A stretch of DNA of 64,000 nucleotides from Volutella citrinella. Lineage: Eukaryota > Ascomycota > Sordariomycetes > Hypocreales > Nectriaceae. Where the stretch lies: contig JAWZSP010000004.1 in assembly GCA_034401135.1 (NCBI GenBank), positions 2,108,001 through 2,172,000 on the forward strand, in the 5' to 3' direction. This document shows, piece after piece, positions 1 to 12,525 of the stretch (its first letter is position 1; each line of letters begins with the position of its first letter). The notes beneath the pieces are model-generated. The model was not told the DNA's origin. It worked only from the letters and a program-made list of their open reading frames with translations, and ran no database searches. Position numbers and translations under genes: made by a program.

Positions 1-94
1 AGATCCATCCAACAGCAACACCACGCACAGCACATAGCAAGGCCGTGCCACCCAGGGAACCGCCGTCTATTATGCCCACCATATCTTACCAGCC

Positions 95-2907
95 TCACAT
101 GAGGACGCACTCCAGGCCGTACATGGCCCGCTCGACATTACGCCGCACCTGGTACCAATCGGCCCGCCGCTGCGCATACTCGTACACCTCCTCCGCGCGA
201 AAGATGCCACCAAACCGGTCCCCGTCGGCGATGACGGTCGCCATCTCCTTGGCGTGGCGCGGATCGATAAGGAAGATCTGGCTGAGCTCGCGAAGGGCGC
301 CAAAGTAGGCCAGCAGGTCTGGGTTGCGGAGCGTGCGGATGTAGCCAAAGTAGAGGTTCATGTCGGCGATGAGCTTGATGGCGCCCTCTGTGCTGATGCG
401 CTGCCGCTTGAGGTGCTTGCAGATGGCCGTGAACAGGCGGAGACCGACCTCGCCGTTGAAGACGTCGAGCATGGACTTGTCAGTCGTGCCGACCAGCATC
501 TTGGTGTGCGACGATACAAGCTCGACGATGCGCTTCGCCGTGGAGGTAGGCCCAATGTCCGGCTCGCTCGCTGCGCCGGTCACCGAGGCAAAGGCGGAGG
601 GTGCTTGGGTCGCGCCAGTCGTCGAGGATGATGACGCTTCGGGGTTATAGTCGGTCGGCTGCTGGGCCGTGGCCTGGACGTACTCGACTTCGTCAATGAG
701 CACATCAATGCCCTTGTTGAGGCCGGCTGCCACGCTCTCGTCGAGCATCTGCTCAAATTTCTTCTTCGCCAGCCCGGCCGGGTCAAGGAAGTCGTTGCGA
801 TCCGCGATCTTAGGGGCTGCGAGCTGCTGCTCATAGAAGACGTCAATCATCTGTGAGATGAGATCGCCGACGTTGACCAGCTCGATGAACGTCACGAGCG
901 GCGCCACGCCACCCTGCTTATGGTCGCTGACCTCGCGCGGGTTATAGTGTGAAAGATGAGCAACCGCCATGTCGAAGCCAGTCTTTACATGCTTTTGCCC
1001 AAGGATACGGAGCAGCGTGACGAAAATGGTCGCGCATTGCTCCTTGGCCTCCCCACCAGCCTGGCCCTGGAGTGTGATAAAGACCGAGGCACGGCCCAGG
1101 CTGGTCTTGGCCGCATGCACGAGGTTGAGGGCGACCTCGATACTGAAGAGAGACTTGATTCCCTCGAGCTTGGAGGCCATTAGCGCTGCTTTGGCCGCCA
1201 GCTCGTCTGTTGGTGCCTTGTCTGGCAGAGGGGTTCTTCGTCCCTCAAGGCTGGCCAGACCAGGCGTCTCGGGGCGTGACGGTTGGGGTGTCAGAGTTGT
1301 GGAGCCTCCGTTGGACTCCGGCACCGCAGGCTTGCTGCTCGCAAATGGCGAGCCAATTAGAGAGTTAGGTAGGACGGTGACGGGCATCATGACAACCTTC
1401 TTGAAGGAGCTCAAGAAGTCTTTCTTATCGGCGGTCCGGTTGAAGTTGGACATGTAGAATGACTCCAGGGTCGAGTCTTGCTCTGTCAGCTTCTTCTCCC
1501 AGCTTGTCACCTCGGTTTCGGCGTGGTTGGTGAAGAAGTCCAGCTCGCCCTGGAGGTAGAGGTCGAGGTGCGGCTCAAAGACTCTGAGCGAGAGGTCCTT
1601 TGCCATCTCCTCCACGTCACGCTTCGACCCCTTTGGGGGCGTGAGAGACAGGAAAAAGTGCATCGTCTGCTCGAAAACGCCCGAGACGGCTTTGAGATAT
1701 GGGGCCATGCTACGTTCGTGGGCTTCGTCGAATAGGGGGGTGGCATATTCCATGATGAGATCCTCCCTAACCTTGTCCACAAAGGCCCAGAATACAACAG
1801 CAGGCTCGGGGAATATCCGCTCCATGACGGCAGCTTGCTCGTTGACCTTGGAGAGCACCAGGTCAAGGAAGTGCTGTGACGGCTGAAGGGTAATTTCGTC
1901 GGCAGACGCCTGGTTCAGGCAGTCCATGGAATTCACCATCAGCTCCTTGTCGTTGAAGATGGGGTGCTTCTGAATGAAGAGGTCGACACCTCCGGTAGGC
2001 CCGCTGAGAGTGTGCAAAACATGCGCGTAGCGGCGCATTCTCCCGTCAACGTCCCAGAACTCGTAGCCTTGCTCAAACTCGCGGAGGACGGCACTTTCGA
2101 AGATGCCAGCCATGGAAGCCAGCTTCTCTTCTCGCTCGTAACACCCGGGTGCCCAGTCGCTCTTGGCAAAGCGTCGCAGATTGACAAGCATCTTGGCCTG
2201 CCTCTCGGGATCTCTGAAGGCCTGGAAAACGATGGGGTCGGCGTGCGTCTTGGCCTGGGCCAGATCAAAGTAGAACGGCGCCAGTGCGCCATAGATCTTT
2301 CCATATTCCTGCCTAGCGCCCCCTCGGATGCTACGCACCTTGTTGAAGATTCCAAGGTACGCCTCCGGGTCTTCGTCTGGGTTTTTGGCCGCAGCCCCGA
2401 TTGTCATGGTTTCGAAGCCGTCGCGAACATCGGAGCTCGCCCGATTACGCTTTTCCTCCTCCACAGATGCGTCGAAGAGTGTAGACGTGACCTGGCCCTG
2501 CGCGGGCGCTGGCGCTGACTTGTTCTGGGTCGCCTGGCCGTTGGCCTTCTCCGCCGCTTCCCGTCTCCTCCGGACAGCGTCTTCAAACCGGCGGCGGGCT
2601 TCCTGTTCGTCCCAACAGCCCATGCTCTTCAACCGGGATACCCATCGCGTATCGTCGTATACCATCTCCCGCATGCGGCGGGAGGCGCGGGCAAAACGGA
2701 GCTGGTCGGCAACAGGCAGGTAATCGATGATGGCGACGAGGATTTCTAGCAGCGCGCGGCGCCCGTCAGCCGTTTGTTCACCTCTGCCGAGCAACATATC
2801 CAATACGTACCCGCTGGTAAGCTGGAGCGCGAATCAAGCATCTCTGTGGCCTTCAACGTGCCAAGGATGCTGCCGCGGTTGGCGGCCTGCCCCTTGGACC
2901 TGTACAT
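95..2907 (-). CDS. rcy1: Recyclin-1 (F-box, Sec10-like) with CaaX tail
   Basis: F-box protein of endosome-to-plasma-membrane recycling, the Rcy1/Pof6 family, which joins an F-box to an exocyst Sec10-like body. I read two exons, 2907-2811 and 2745-95, giving about 915 residues. The 65-base intron has a GTACGT donor, a CTGAC branch point and a CTAG acceptor. Splicing creates the F-box (about residues 31-68, core LPAEILVAIIDYLP); the unspliced frame lacks its beginning, which is why I chose the ATG at 2907. The long helical body (about 170-850) has the Sec10-like character. The protein ends in CVLM, a CaaX prenylation motif, as described for yeast Rcy1. A Ser/Pro-rich low-complexity linker lies near residues 500-540. 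Family assignment is firm; function is inferred from the family. Confidence 0.9.
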
Positions 2908-4005
2908 GGTTGGGGGGAAGGGGGTTGAGATGGTCTCTCAACGAGCTACCCTCTAGTCTTTTCGGTGAGGAACAGAGGTAATCTATCCACCTCGCGGCTT
3001 CGGATGTTTTGATGGCGTCGGACCCGTGGAATGGGGTTGTATCGCTGTGTTATATGCACCGTTCGTCTTGGGGGGGCATCAGGATGTCGGCGCCAGGCTC
3101 TCCCCAGGTCTCCACGCCGGCATTGAACCAGGGAGGACGGGCGGCAGCAGACGTCCAAGGCACCGGATGCTGTGTCGTCGACTAGAGCGATGTACGGGGC
3201 GCGCAGTTAATGTCGCGGTTGGCGTGGCAGTAAAGAGGCCAACTTTCCAAAGCTGGGGAAGTTACGCTGCACCGTCATATGGCGTGTGAGGAAGTGGGTG
3301 CTACTGAAGTACGTAGATGCGTCGCGATCCCTGTAGCTTCAGTGGCTGGCTGGTTGGGGACTGCTGCCCGCACGTCCAAAACAGGCTGGAGCTCCGCCCG
3401 CCTGGGGAGCCACTGGCTAAAAAAAGGACGCCTTACCCACTATTGAAGATGCCGACCCAGCAGCATAGGAATTATACGAGACAACTACCCTGAAGATGGA
3501 GAAAACGAGAATACATTTCTCGAAAACACACTGAATGCATCACTGTCTTTGTAATTATTTCTTAGGCATGATTTTAGTGTGGCTCGGGGGGGGGGGGGGT
3601 ATTGGAAAGTTTATAAGTGAATTTTAAATGACCGCGAGGGAGCAGGAGCATTCTGATTCCTCAGGGTGAGGTATCCAATGTCATTAAGAACCAATGTCTT
3701 CATGACCATCGCCTCCATGGAATTGTTCACCAACTACATGTATATCCAACTGATGCAGACTCTATATACTTTTTATCTCAAAAAAAACTCCCAAACTCCT
3801 GCAATGCCCTACTCATCGCTGCTATTGAGACCGCAACTGGGCCCCAAGTCGCGTTTCAACATTGAGACACCCAGAGCTTGACATGCCTCTAGATCCCGTT
3901 CTCTCACACAAAAGATGATGCAAATATGTCCATGCACGCCTGTCTAAACAGCAACCTCTAATGCTGTGCCTTTTCTTTCATTTGGTCCGATGAGAAAACC
4001 GGGCG
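2908..4005. other. Intergenic: rcy1 promoter and aspartokinase 3' region
   Basis: About 1.1 kb between two genes on the minus strand. It should hold the rcy1 promoter on the left and the aspartokinase 3' UTR on the right. A 14-base G run sits at 3586-3599. The short open frames here have no recognisable protein. Confidence 0.6.
3586..3599. repeat. Poly-G homopolymer (14 G)
   Basis: An uninterrupted run of G on the plus strand, C on the coding strand of the neighbours. It may be length-variable and prone to sequencing error. Confidence 0.9.
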
Positions 4006-6106
4006 TTACTCAAGGAAGGTAAAGAGATGTGTGTGGAGGATGTTCATAGCTCGAGTGGCATCTCGAGCATTGATGACACAAGAAATATTAATCTCGCTCG
4101 CGCCTATGATCTGGTTAGCGCCGTCTGAAGATCCACACAAGAAAAGGCACAGAGCGAGGACTTACCCTGGGAAATCATTTCGAGATTGACATTGTGCTCT
4201 CCAAGGGTCGAGAACATGCGACCGGCGATACCAATCATGTTCTTCATCTCGGCGCCCACGAGGCTTAGAATGGCCATGTCGGTCAAGAGGCTCACCTCGC
4301 CGCACTCGGCGAGCTCATCCTGGGCGCGGGCAAAGGCATCGGCCTGGGTGCTGCCGGCGTGAATAGCCATGGAAACATGCACCTCACTGGTGGAGATGAG
4401 GTCAACCGAAATGGCATGGTTGTCGAGGATGGAGAAGATGCGAGCGAAGAACCCGTGAGAAATGGACCGCTTGTTGGAGTGCACGTTGATGACGCTAATG
4501 TGGTCCTTGATGGTGACAGCCGTAGGCCGCTTGGGCTTCTTCGCAGTGTCGCCGGGAGGCGTCGGTGAGCCGCGCTGGAGCTGGTTGCCGGCCGATAGTA
4601 CGGGGTCGGGCACGACAATGGTGCCGCTGCCACGGGGGTTCTTGACGTTCTTGATGCGGATGGGGATCGGGGGCTTCGCATGGATGACCTGGTCCATGGT
4701 GAGGTGGTGGATGACCTCGGAGCCGTAAAAGGTCAACTCGGCTGCCTCGGATGGCGTAATGGACGAGAGGAGCCGGGCCGTTGGCACCTTGGTAGGGTCT
4801 GCCGAGAAGATGCCGTCAACCTCTTTCCAGACTTGCAGTTCCTCCGCCTTGACCCCGACGGCGCACAGAGCGGCGCAGAGGTCGGTATAGCCACGACCAA
4901 TGTCGCCGTCGATGAGACTGCCCGGAACGTTGCCGAAGAAGCCAGTCATGACAGGAACACGGCCCTCGCATGCCTCGATCTTGCGAGTAAAAGCCTCGGC
5001 GGCCGTGTGGTAGAAGGCCGCATCGAGCCGGCCAGTGGCATTGTAGTGGAATGCATCGCTTAGATCCACGTACTCGGCCTCGACACCCTGAGCGACGGAA
5101 CGTCAGTAACTAACACACATGGATTCCTCGACTGGAACAGTGGGGGTCAACAGAAGTAAAAGGACGAAAGGAAGAATGACGACATGAGGGGGCGCGCATA
5201 TGTGAGACAACCATCTTGTCTCGTGCGATGCAGCCACGGGCCGGTAACGAGGGGAGACGGGCTCAAATGGTAATTCGCGCAATGCAACTCACCAGATCCT
5301 GCAGCAGGGCCGTCATGAAGCGGCAGCTCAGCTTCTCGCCGAAGCTGATGACGCGATCCTTGGCACGAGCGTTGATTTCCAGGTTGAAGCGCTTAGCTGC
5401 CACCACATACTCAATCAACTCGTGGCACTCATCCTTGATTACCTGGATGAGCGTTTCCCGTAGGGAGGGATCCTTGATGAAGGTCTCGGCGGCAGATACG
5501 TGGTCGTTGCAAATGTCCAGGACCAGTCCCCTTGCTTGCTCAACGAGTTCGCATTGCTCCTCGTCAGCGGTGATGGCAGCGCCGACACCCCGTAGCTTTC
5601 CATAGACACCCAGCAGCCTGTTGAATGAGGCATGTTAGTCGCGACAAGGGACAGACAGGGTGAGTGACCAGGGTCCTTTCGCCATGAAAAACAACCCAAT
5701 GGCAGCCAACTCAGTAGAAGAGGCCGGTCCAGAGTGGCGCCGAGAGTGAACTGACCTGCTAGTGGTGCCTTCGGCCTTCTTGCCGGTGCTGCGAGCCGAG
5801 CAGACGACGATGACCCGGTTCTGAGACAAAGAGGCCCTGTTGATGCGACAAGAGAGAGGTACATGTCAGCGGGACCTTGTCCTTTGTCCAATACCACAAC
5901 AGAGCCTCGAGCACGGGCTACTTTACCTGACAATATCACGAGCAATCTATAAGGGATGATATGTCAGCGGGAGAGCGCCTACATGAAATTTTTGAGGGGA
6001 CAGTGCGCCAACGAACCTTGTGAGGGAACTTGCCCACGCTGGTACCGCCAAACTTCTGGACGACCCAGCCCAAGTCCGAAGAGTTGTTGTAAGTACGACT
6101 GCCCAT
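4006..6106 (-). CDS. HOM3: Aspartokinase (aspartate kinase)
   Basis: Catalyses ATP-dependent phosphorylation of L-aspartate, the first step towards threonine, methionine and isoleucine. Six exons: 6106-6017, 5946-5927, 5836-5756, 5617-5293, 5087-4166 and 4103-4006, together 1536 coding bases and 511 residues, close to the usual fungal length. The N-terminus holds the nucleotide-binding motif VQKFGGTSVGK (about residues 17-27). The amino-acid kinase domain fills the first 300 or so residues. Two ACT-type regulatory segments occupy roughly 370-511 and end in the family pattern MISQGASEINISCV. Exon 2 is only 20 bases long. All junctions keep phase and have GT-AG ends; the last intron separates MISQG from ASEIN. 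Fungal enzymes of this family are inhibited by threonine; that is family knowledge, not visible here. Confidence 0.95.
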
Positions 6107-7731
6107 GACTGCGATGAGGCCCAAAGGCGAGATAGGAGCAGGCGAGGAGGAGAGTGAAGTCGGATTGGACTGCACCGGATTGGGCTGGAGAGCGAGGTGG
6201 TGGAGTTTTGTGGATGAGTAACGCGGGAAAAGAGGATCCAATCCGGTCCTTGGCCGAAAAGTCGTCGAGGTAGGTAGCCCAGACCCTTCTTTGTTAGAGT
6301 TCCCACACTGCCCCGACACTAACAGCTGCGGCTAGAGCAGGAGAGCCGCAGCAACGTTGTGAGATGGCTTGGAGGCTTGGGGCTGAGTGTGTGTTAAAAT
6401 AAAGCCTGTCCAATTGGCGTCTTCCCGAGGAGGCGGAACTTGCCAGCGACGTCGAGACCCTTTGTTAGAGTCCGACACAATTGCGTTGCGGGACGGCCGG
6501 TTGTCTCTCGCTGGGACAAATTGTGGCTTCGTGTGGGGTGGCAAGACCAAAGCCAAGAGAGAGAGAAGAGGGAGAGTGTGTGTTTGTGTGAGAGAGAGAG
6601 AGAGGAGTGCAAGCCCAATTAAATAAATCAAAGGATGCCCAACCAGATAGAGATGATGGACGTGGGCGGGAGATCAACAGGATGCCGAAACAGGCACGAT
6701 GCTTGCTGCCACCTGCCGGTCGGAAGGGCGAGCGGGACACGGGCGAGGGGGATTCAAGCAGAGACGTAGAGGGGCGGTGCTGCAGCGAGTGCGTGGGCGC
6801 GAGAGTTTACCGTCGGCTTCACGCAACGATTCCCATGTGACGGAATGAGACAAACAAGCAAACAACGGGCCGGCACTGCCTTCTCTCAGGGAAACGAGGG
6901 GAGAGGGAAACCCAATGCACAACTGGCGTCCCGGCCGCTAAAACGGCTCTGCGTCGCATGGTTTTTAAATATCTCTCACTGACTGGCCACTGGCTGGCTG
7001 TACCCGAATCGGACGCACTATGACTCGTCTGCTGTCTCCGTCTCGTCCTCCGCTTCCGTCTTCGGCTCTCTCTTTTCTTGCATCTTCTGTTGGCTCCGGG
7101 CTCCCATTTATCCCTCGGCGGCCCCACTTGCTAGCATGAACGCCACTGTGAGACGCGCCCCCGGTCAGGACTTAACCCAACACCACGCAGCCCGGTCCGA
7201 TATACGACAGTACAGTGTAATTACCAGTAGCAATCATCCCCTGCGCAACACCCCATCTCTCAACTGAAGTCTTGAAAAAGTCATTTCATTGGGCTGCCTA
7301 GGTCTGCCTCTGGCCATCCCCTCAATTCTCCGGCATGATAAAAGCGCCACTCCCCTCCCCTCGTCCACACCTGCCCCAATCCATTTCCAAGACGGAAAAA
7401 TAAAAGCAAAATCGCAACCAGAATCCAACCCCAATAAAACTAGGAGGTAGCTATAATTGTCACAGCAATACGTACACCGAAAGAGTAACATCCACTCCTG
7501 CTTTTCTAAGACGTACCCAACTCCAGCTTGCGCTCGCTGCTGGCCCGGTTACCCAGACCTGCCGTCGTAGTTTCGTCCCTTCATCCCATCGTGCTCGATT
7601 AACCCCTTTGGAAGGGGGAGTCGTGTATTAGACAACACCGTATAGATAGATATCGCCGCCCGCAACGCCAAACAACGCCCCCTCACCAGACCGTCCGTAG
7701 CCTCCCCTGTCATGTTTTGCATAATATAATG
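6107..7731. other. Intergenic: aspartokinase promoter/leader, RFX1 3' region
   Basis: The coding (minus) strand is pyrimidine-rich just upstream of the aspartokinase start, including a CT tract opposite 6591-6604, as in many fungal core promoters. A TGACTC element (7021-7026) matches the half-site of Gcn4/CPC1, a plausible regulator of an amino-acid gene, but one hexamer is weak evidence. I see no gene. Confidence 0.5.
6591..6604. repeat. (AG)7 dinucleotide repeat in aspartokinase leader/promoter
   Basis: Seven AG units, preceded by further GA-rich sequence from about 6558. On the transcribed strand it reads as a CT tract about 490 bases upstream of the start codon. Confidence 0.85.
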
Positions 7732-10410
7732 TTACAGGCCGGCTCCGGCAGTGAGCTCTGTCCCGGCCAGGAGAGCCTGGTCCTGGGCCTCTGTCCCCGT
7801 GAAACTGAACTTGTCCATGGGGAAGTCTTCCTCGGGCGTTCGAATGCCAATCCCACTGTCGTCATGCACGTCTCCACCGCTCATCCCTATTGAGCTCTGT
7901 TGGTGTGTCTTGTTGGCTGGCGGAAACGGGGCCCGTCCGGCTTGCCCCTGTGACATGTCGTTGAGGTTGAGATCGTCACTGGCGCTGCTATATCGCGAGG
8001 TTTGCTGGCTCGGCTCCTTGCTTGCCGACTCCACCTGCGTGACGTTGGGCGTCGGCGCTTCCTGGCTGCTCTTTTGCTTCATGAATCCTCCCTGCTCCAC
8101 GAGGAAGCACACCATCTCATCCAGCCAGGTTTTTGTCACCCACCACGATCCAAAGCTCTTGCCCTGCGCCAGGGTGAGATCCCTCATGACTGCGGTTCCA
8201 ATCCTCTCCACACACCAAACAATATCCGCGTGTGAGGCATATGGGAATTTGGTAGGAAGGCCCTTGAGGAAGTTGACCCATCGATCCAGCACGTTCTGGC
8301 CAGTTGACGATGAGCTTCCCTCGCCGTCCAGTTGTCGCCCGCTCCGGCTCGCAACATCGCCGTAGATCGTGAGGCATTCGACCTCCCACGGAACCTTGAC
8401 GGGGTCCAAGAGGTCTCGCATTTCTGTCAAAAGCACACTCACAACGTCGTCCATTCCTCGAGTTGGCACACATTCGGCAATCTTCCTGGCTCGAATCATG
8501 GTGATCCAGTCAACATACATTTGGTCGCGGTTCGCCGGGTTCGACAGCATATTCGCGGCTGCGTGCGCCGTCAGGTTCACCCGTAGAGCTCGGTCGAGGA
8601 GCCCAGCGAAAATGGTTGCCGGCGCCTCCTTGGCACGAATCACATGTTGCGGCTGTCCCTGAAAGGACTCTCGAATGTGTGGCACGAGCCTCTCTGAGAT
8701 GTTTCTGAGTGTATCCAAAACCGGTTTGGGGACTACCTGTAGAGTAAGTCCAGATACAATGCTCATCATTCGTTGATAAAGAACGAAGTCGCATTGCTCA
8801 ATCCACGGGGCCAATGCTGGGTTTCCAAACAGTTTCTGAACAGGCATTGTCAAGGTACCTTGGAAGGAGGTGTACAAGTGGAAGAACGTCTTCTCCCTAC
8901 AATACCGGATGCACTCAACCAGTGACGTGCAGTGGGATCGGTAAAGGGCTGATAGGGACTTGGCAGCATCGGCATCTGTTCCCTGGGGGAGATATGGTTC
9001 CATAGCTGGGAGGGCTAGAGCCTGGGACTGTTCTAGGTTTTCCTCGTTTTCTGACGGGAAGGCGAGCTCAAGCATCGTTTTGGTGGATGTGCTGTGAATG
9101 TGATCGATGCTGACGAGGTCAGGTTGATTGTATAAGCTGTGTGACCTGCCGCCAGTCTTGGTGGCCGAAGGTCGGGCCTTGGTGTCGTTGCCAAGATGAG
9201 GAGAGGGCAGCGCGCCCTGACTGGCGGTGACAGTTGATTGTGTGGGTGCGGTACTGCAATTATCGTCAATATGTAGTCTTCGGCCATGAGAGGAATACCT
9301 ACTTGAAGCTTTGAGAGAAGCTGGTCGTCTCGGCAAGCGGTCTCGGCGGTTGGGATGAGGGCTCTCGGATATCGGGTTGGTCATCAACCAGAGTAAAGTT
9401 CACATAGTGATACTTGGATTCGCCTCTCACGCCAAGACGTCGTGTCTTGAGTCCGGGGAATAATACACGAACAAGTTTTCCGAAACTGGCCGGGTTGAGG
9501 ACTGTTATCCTCTCAGTTGCACACCTTGAAGCGTAATTGGCATACACCCGGCCGCGGGGGACCGATCCTTTGCCTTTTGAGCAGACCGAGTTGATCCTAT
9601 GTAACATAACATTAGCGTGCATTGATTGTCAGTTGCAGATCAACTGCGTACCAAAGCATAGCAAAGACTTGGCGGGTACGCTCCGAGTTGGGTCCTCGTT
9701 CATTGCCATGAAGCTCGCCAGCCACGTCCTGGAGGCTACGATGGCGATTGGCACCAAATAGCTGTCGCATCTCCAGCTCATTGTTGGCACTGGACCTGGT
9801 CGAGGCGGGCTTGGGAGCGCCAACGATGCCGACCATAGAATCGCCCTCCTCGTTGTCGTCACGGTCCATCATCTGACTCTCGCCCTCGGTGAAGCTGGCG
9901 TTGTTGGGGTACTGCTCGATGGGCAACGGATGTCGTGAAATGGCGTGCTTCTGCTGATACATGGGATGGCCCATAGGAGCACCCATAGAAGCATCCATGG
10001 CGAAGTCCTGGCCAGTGGCCTGCATGTGTGTAGCCGCTTGCAGGATCAGATCCTCTGGTGACATCTGCGGTGCGGCGGCGAGCTCCTTGGCGTGTGCATG
10101 TGCGTGAGGATGAGCATGAGCATGCTCATTGTGCATCCACTGTCCCGAATACATGTCCGCCGCTACGTCGGCAAAGCCCGACTGGTCCAGGTTGGGTTGG
10201 GTGTTGACGCTGTGGATTGATGTTGTGGAAGCGCGAGAGAGCGGCCGCTTCCTTGCTTTGACGGCAGCACGAGCAGCTGGGTTGTCTACTGGGAGTCCAA
10301 CGTTAGTATACGATACGCTGCCAAAGCTGCATCGTAGGAGACGAAGTATTGAGTAGAAAAGTCCGGGCGGTGGGTGTCGGTGTGGTGGATAAAGACTTAC
10401 TTTGCTCCAT
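7732..10410 (-). CDS. rfx1: RFX-family transcription factor (RFX1/Crt1/CpcR1 type)
   Basis: Winged-helix RFX DNA-binding regulator; yeast Crt1 represses DNA-damage genes and Acremonium CPCR1 controls beta-lactam genes and arthrospore formation. Four exons: 10410-10401, 10285-9652 (10288 if the upstream CAG acceptor is used), 9596-9303 and 9253-7732, about 819 residues. The RFX domain spans the exon 2-3 junction (about residues 210-285): after a Trp split by the intron come the conserved patterns SVPRGRVYANY, NPASFGKLVR, FPGLKTRRLG and ESKYHYV. The N-terminal part carries a His/Ala-rich run near residues 65-75. The C-terminal half is the helical conserved region of fungal RFX proteins, followed by a disordered tail. 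The first coding exon is only ATG plus seven bases. Confidence 0.93.
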
Positions 10411-11771
10411 GTCGAAGGGTCGCTGTGTTGATTAGACTCGAGGAATTTGTGGGTTAGGGAACAACAAACATTGGCCGGGGTTTCGCATGCGCCCGACACA
10501 ATAACAACAACAAGCGAACCGAAAGAACTGGCCGGCCGGCTCGAGGAGAGGTAGAATAAAAAGACCAAGGACGGTGTCACAGCGGCTGGAGAATCCTGCG
10601 CAAGGCTTGCACTGGCGTTCTCGAAGCGCGGCGCTGGTGGTTTGAGGCTGTCACCGATGGCTGTTGTTGTTCTTGTCTTCCTGTTGCGAGGCCAACGAGA
10701 GGAGAAAAGCAGCCGGACCGGGGGCGCTGGCTGGCGGAGGCGTGGGAGAAAAGTTAGGTAATCAAGGTAAGCAAGCTGGCAGGCAGGATCAACAGAGTGG
10801 GCCGCAAATTAGCCGGAATTCCAAGGCCTGGCAAGGGCCGCTAATTGATTATTTAGCCCATGTCTGACGGCAAACCAGCCAACACGAGTGCCCTTGCAGA
10901 AAAACAACATCGTGTGGCTGGTAGTGGCGGCTTTCGGTGGCTGGGGCTGCGCTGCTCCTGCAGGCACACGGGAGACTCGAGATTTTGGAACATGCCGGCT
11001 GGCGAGTCCTGGGTGCAGCATTCGACAGTAAACCGAGACATCAACACATTGGTGGTCGGCGATATTACTGAATGCCTGCTCTGGATGTGATGTGTTCTAG
11101 GGAGTCTGATCATCCCAGTGAAGAGCTGCCATCACACCCTCCTGGAGCCCACGCGACCAGTGCATCCCGTCGCCTGACGGCGGCACAATTCACTGTTGCG
11201 GAACGCCCGGCGCTGGCGAAGCCTCGGAGTGAGTTTGAGCTTCTGCAAGCACAGTTGCGAATGATGTAATCCGGTGAGGTAGGATACATGTGATTGCTGC
11301 ACCATCACCCAGTGAAGCACGTACCGCCCCACGGCGGAGCTACCCTGGCCCTAACAGGTTACCTCCAACAGCTCCAGGAAGCACTTGGTTGGCCACTCGC
11401 ATGACCTGGCCTGCTGGAGCTGATTCACTCGGCTGTTTGGCCTTCGGAGGCGTTCCAAGTTTCTGCCAGGCTGTCTCGAGCTCACCATCACCTGCAAGTG
11501 CCCCGTCACACAGCTGGGAAGCCCTGAGGTCATAAGCCGCTGGCGCCGCATTAAAATCGAGCCGCTTCCAAGCTCCCCCATTCCCAGATCCATCCTAAAT
11601 ACGTACATCGCATCGGCCCCTCCAGGCAGCCTTCGCTTTTTCTCTCCCTGCATCATACTCTGAACTACCTCCCAGCAGTCGCAACAAGCTACGCTCCACA
11701 CAGCCGAGCCTTTTCATTTCCATCATCGCCTCTCACAACTACCATTCTCGCGCTCCTTTCCATCAGTAACA
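10411..11771. promoter_or_regulatory. Divergent promoter region rfx1 / yop1
   Basis: 1.36 kb between two divergently read genes. The yop1 side (11700-11771) is CT-rich, ending in a leader that runs directly to the start codon. An imperfect inverted repeat, GTTG-cgaggc-CAAC, at 10683-10696 resembles an RFX X-box only loosely. No gene seen. Confidence 0.5.
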
Positions 11772-12525
11772 ATGTCTGCCCAAGATAAGGCCCAGCAGTA
11801 CCTGGCGCAGCTCGACCGAGAGGTAAGGTGGCCCGCTGAATGCGCAATGGCCTCCGGGCGCAGCGCTGGCGCCAGCGCCAAAGTGCGATGAAGCTAACGT
11901 CGATACGCTCCGGATAGCTGTCCAAGTATCCCGCCCTCAACAACATCGAGAAGCAGACTGGTGTCCCCAAGGCCTACGGCGCCATTGGCCTTGCTGCCCT
12001 TTACTTCTTCCTCATCGTCTTCAATCTCGGCGGCCAGCTTCTGACCAACATTGCTGGTTTCGTCATCCCTGCCTACTACTCGATCGCTGCGCTCTTCAGC
12101 ACCACCAAGGCCGATGACACTCAGTGGCTCACGGTTCGTTACGTCCCTTTTCGACGCAGCCTCTCTGGCTCCTTGCGCTGGTCACAGTTGCTAACGCGCC
12201 ACCCTAGTACTGGGTTGTCTTTTCCATGTTCACTGTCCTGGAGAGCCTGATCCAGATCGTTTACTGGTTCCCCTTTTACTTTGTCTTCAAGTTTGTTTTC
12301 CTCCTGTGGCTCTCTCTGCCCGCCTTCCGGTATGTCATACGCTCTTCCTGTCTGCGTGTGGTGGCGCAACCCGGCCTCTCCTGCTAACGACGCTCCAGCG
12401 GCGCTGAGTTTGTCTTCCGATCCTTCCTTGCCCCTACCCTGAGCCGCCACTTTGCTGCTCCTGCTTCCTCGACCGCCGAGGGCCTCCGTGCCAAGGCCGG
12501 CGTTGCGGGTGACAAGACCGAATAA
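11772..12525 (+). CDS. yop1: Yop1/REEP ER-tubule shaping protein
   Basis: DP1/Yop1/REEP protein that bends ER membrane into tubules with reticulons and also acts in vesicle traffic. Four exons: 11772-11822, 11918-12133, 12208-12329 and 12399-12525, giving 171 residues, the usual length. After an N-terminal amphipathic stretch with KQTGVPKAYG (residues 28-37) come paired hydrophobic hairpins (about 38-85 and 90-130). These include YWVVFSMFTVLESL and YWFPFYFVFKFVFLLW, the family hallmark. The C-terminal tail is short and Ser/Ala-rich. All introns are in phase with good GT-AG ends, and TAAC branch points are visible in introns 2 and 3. Confidence 0.96.
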
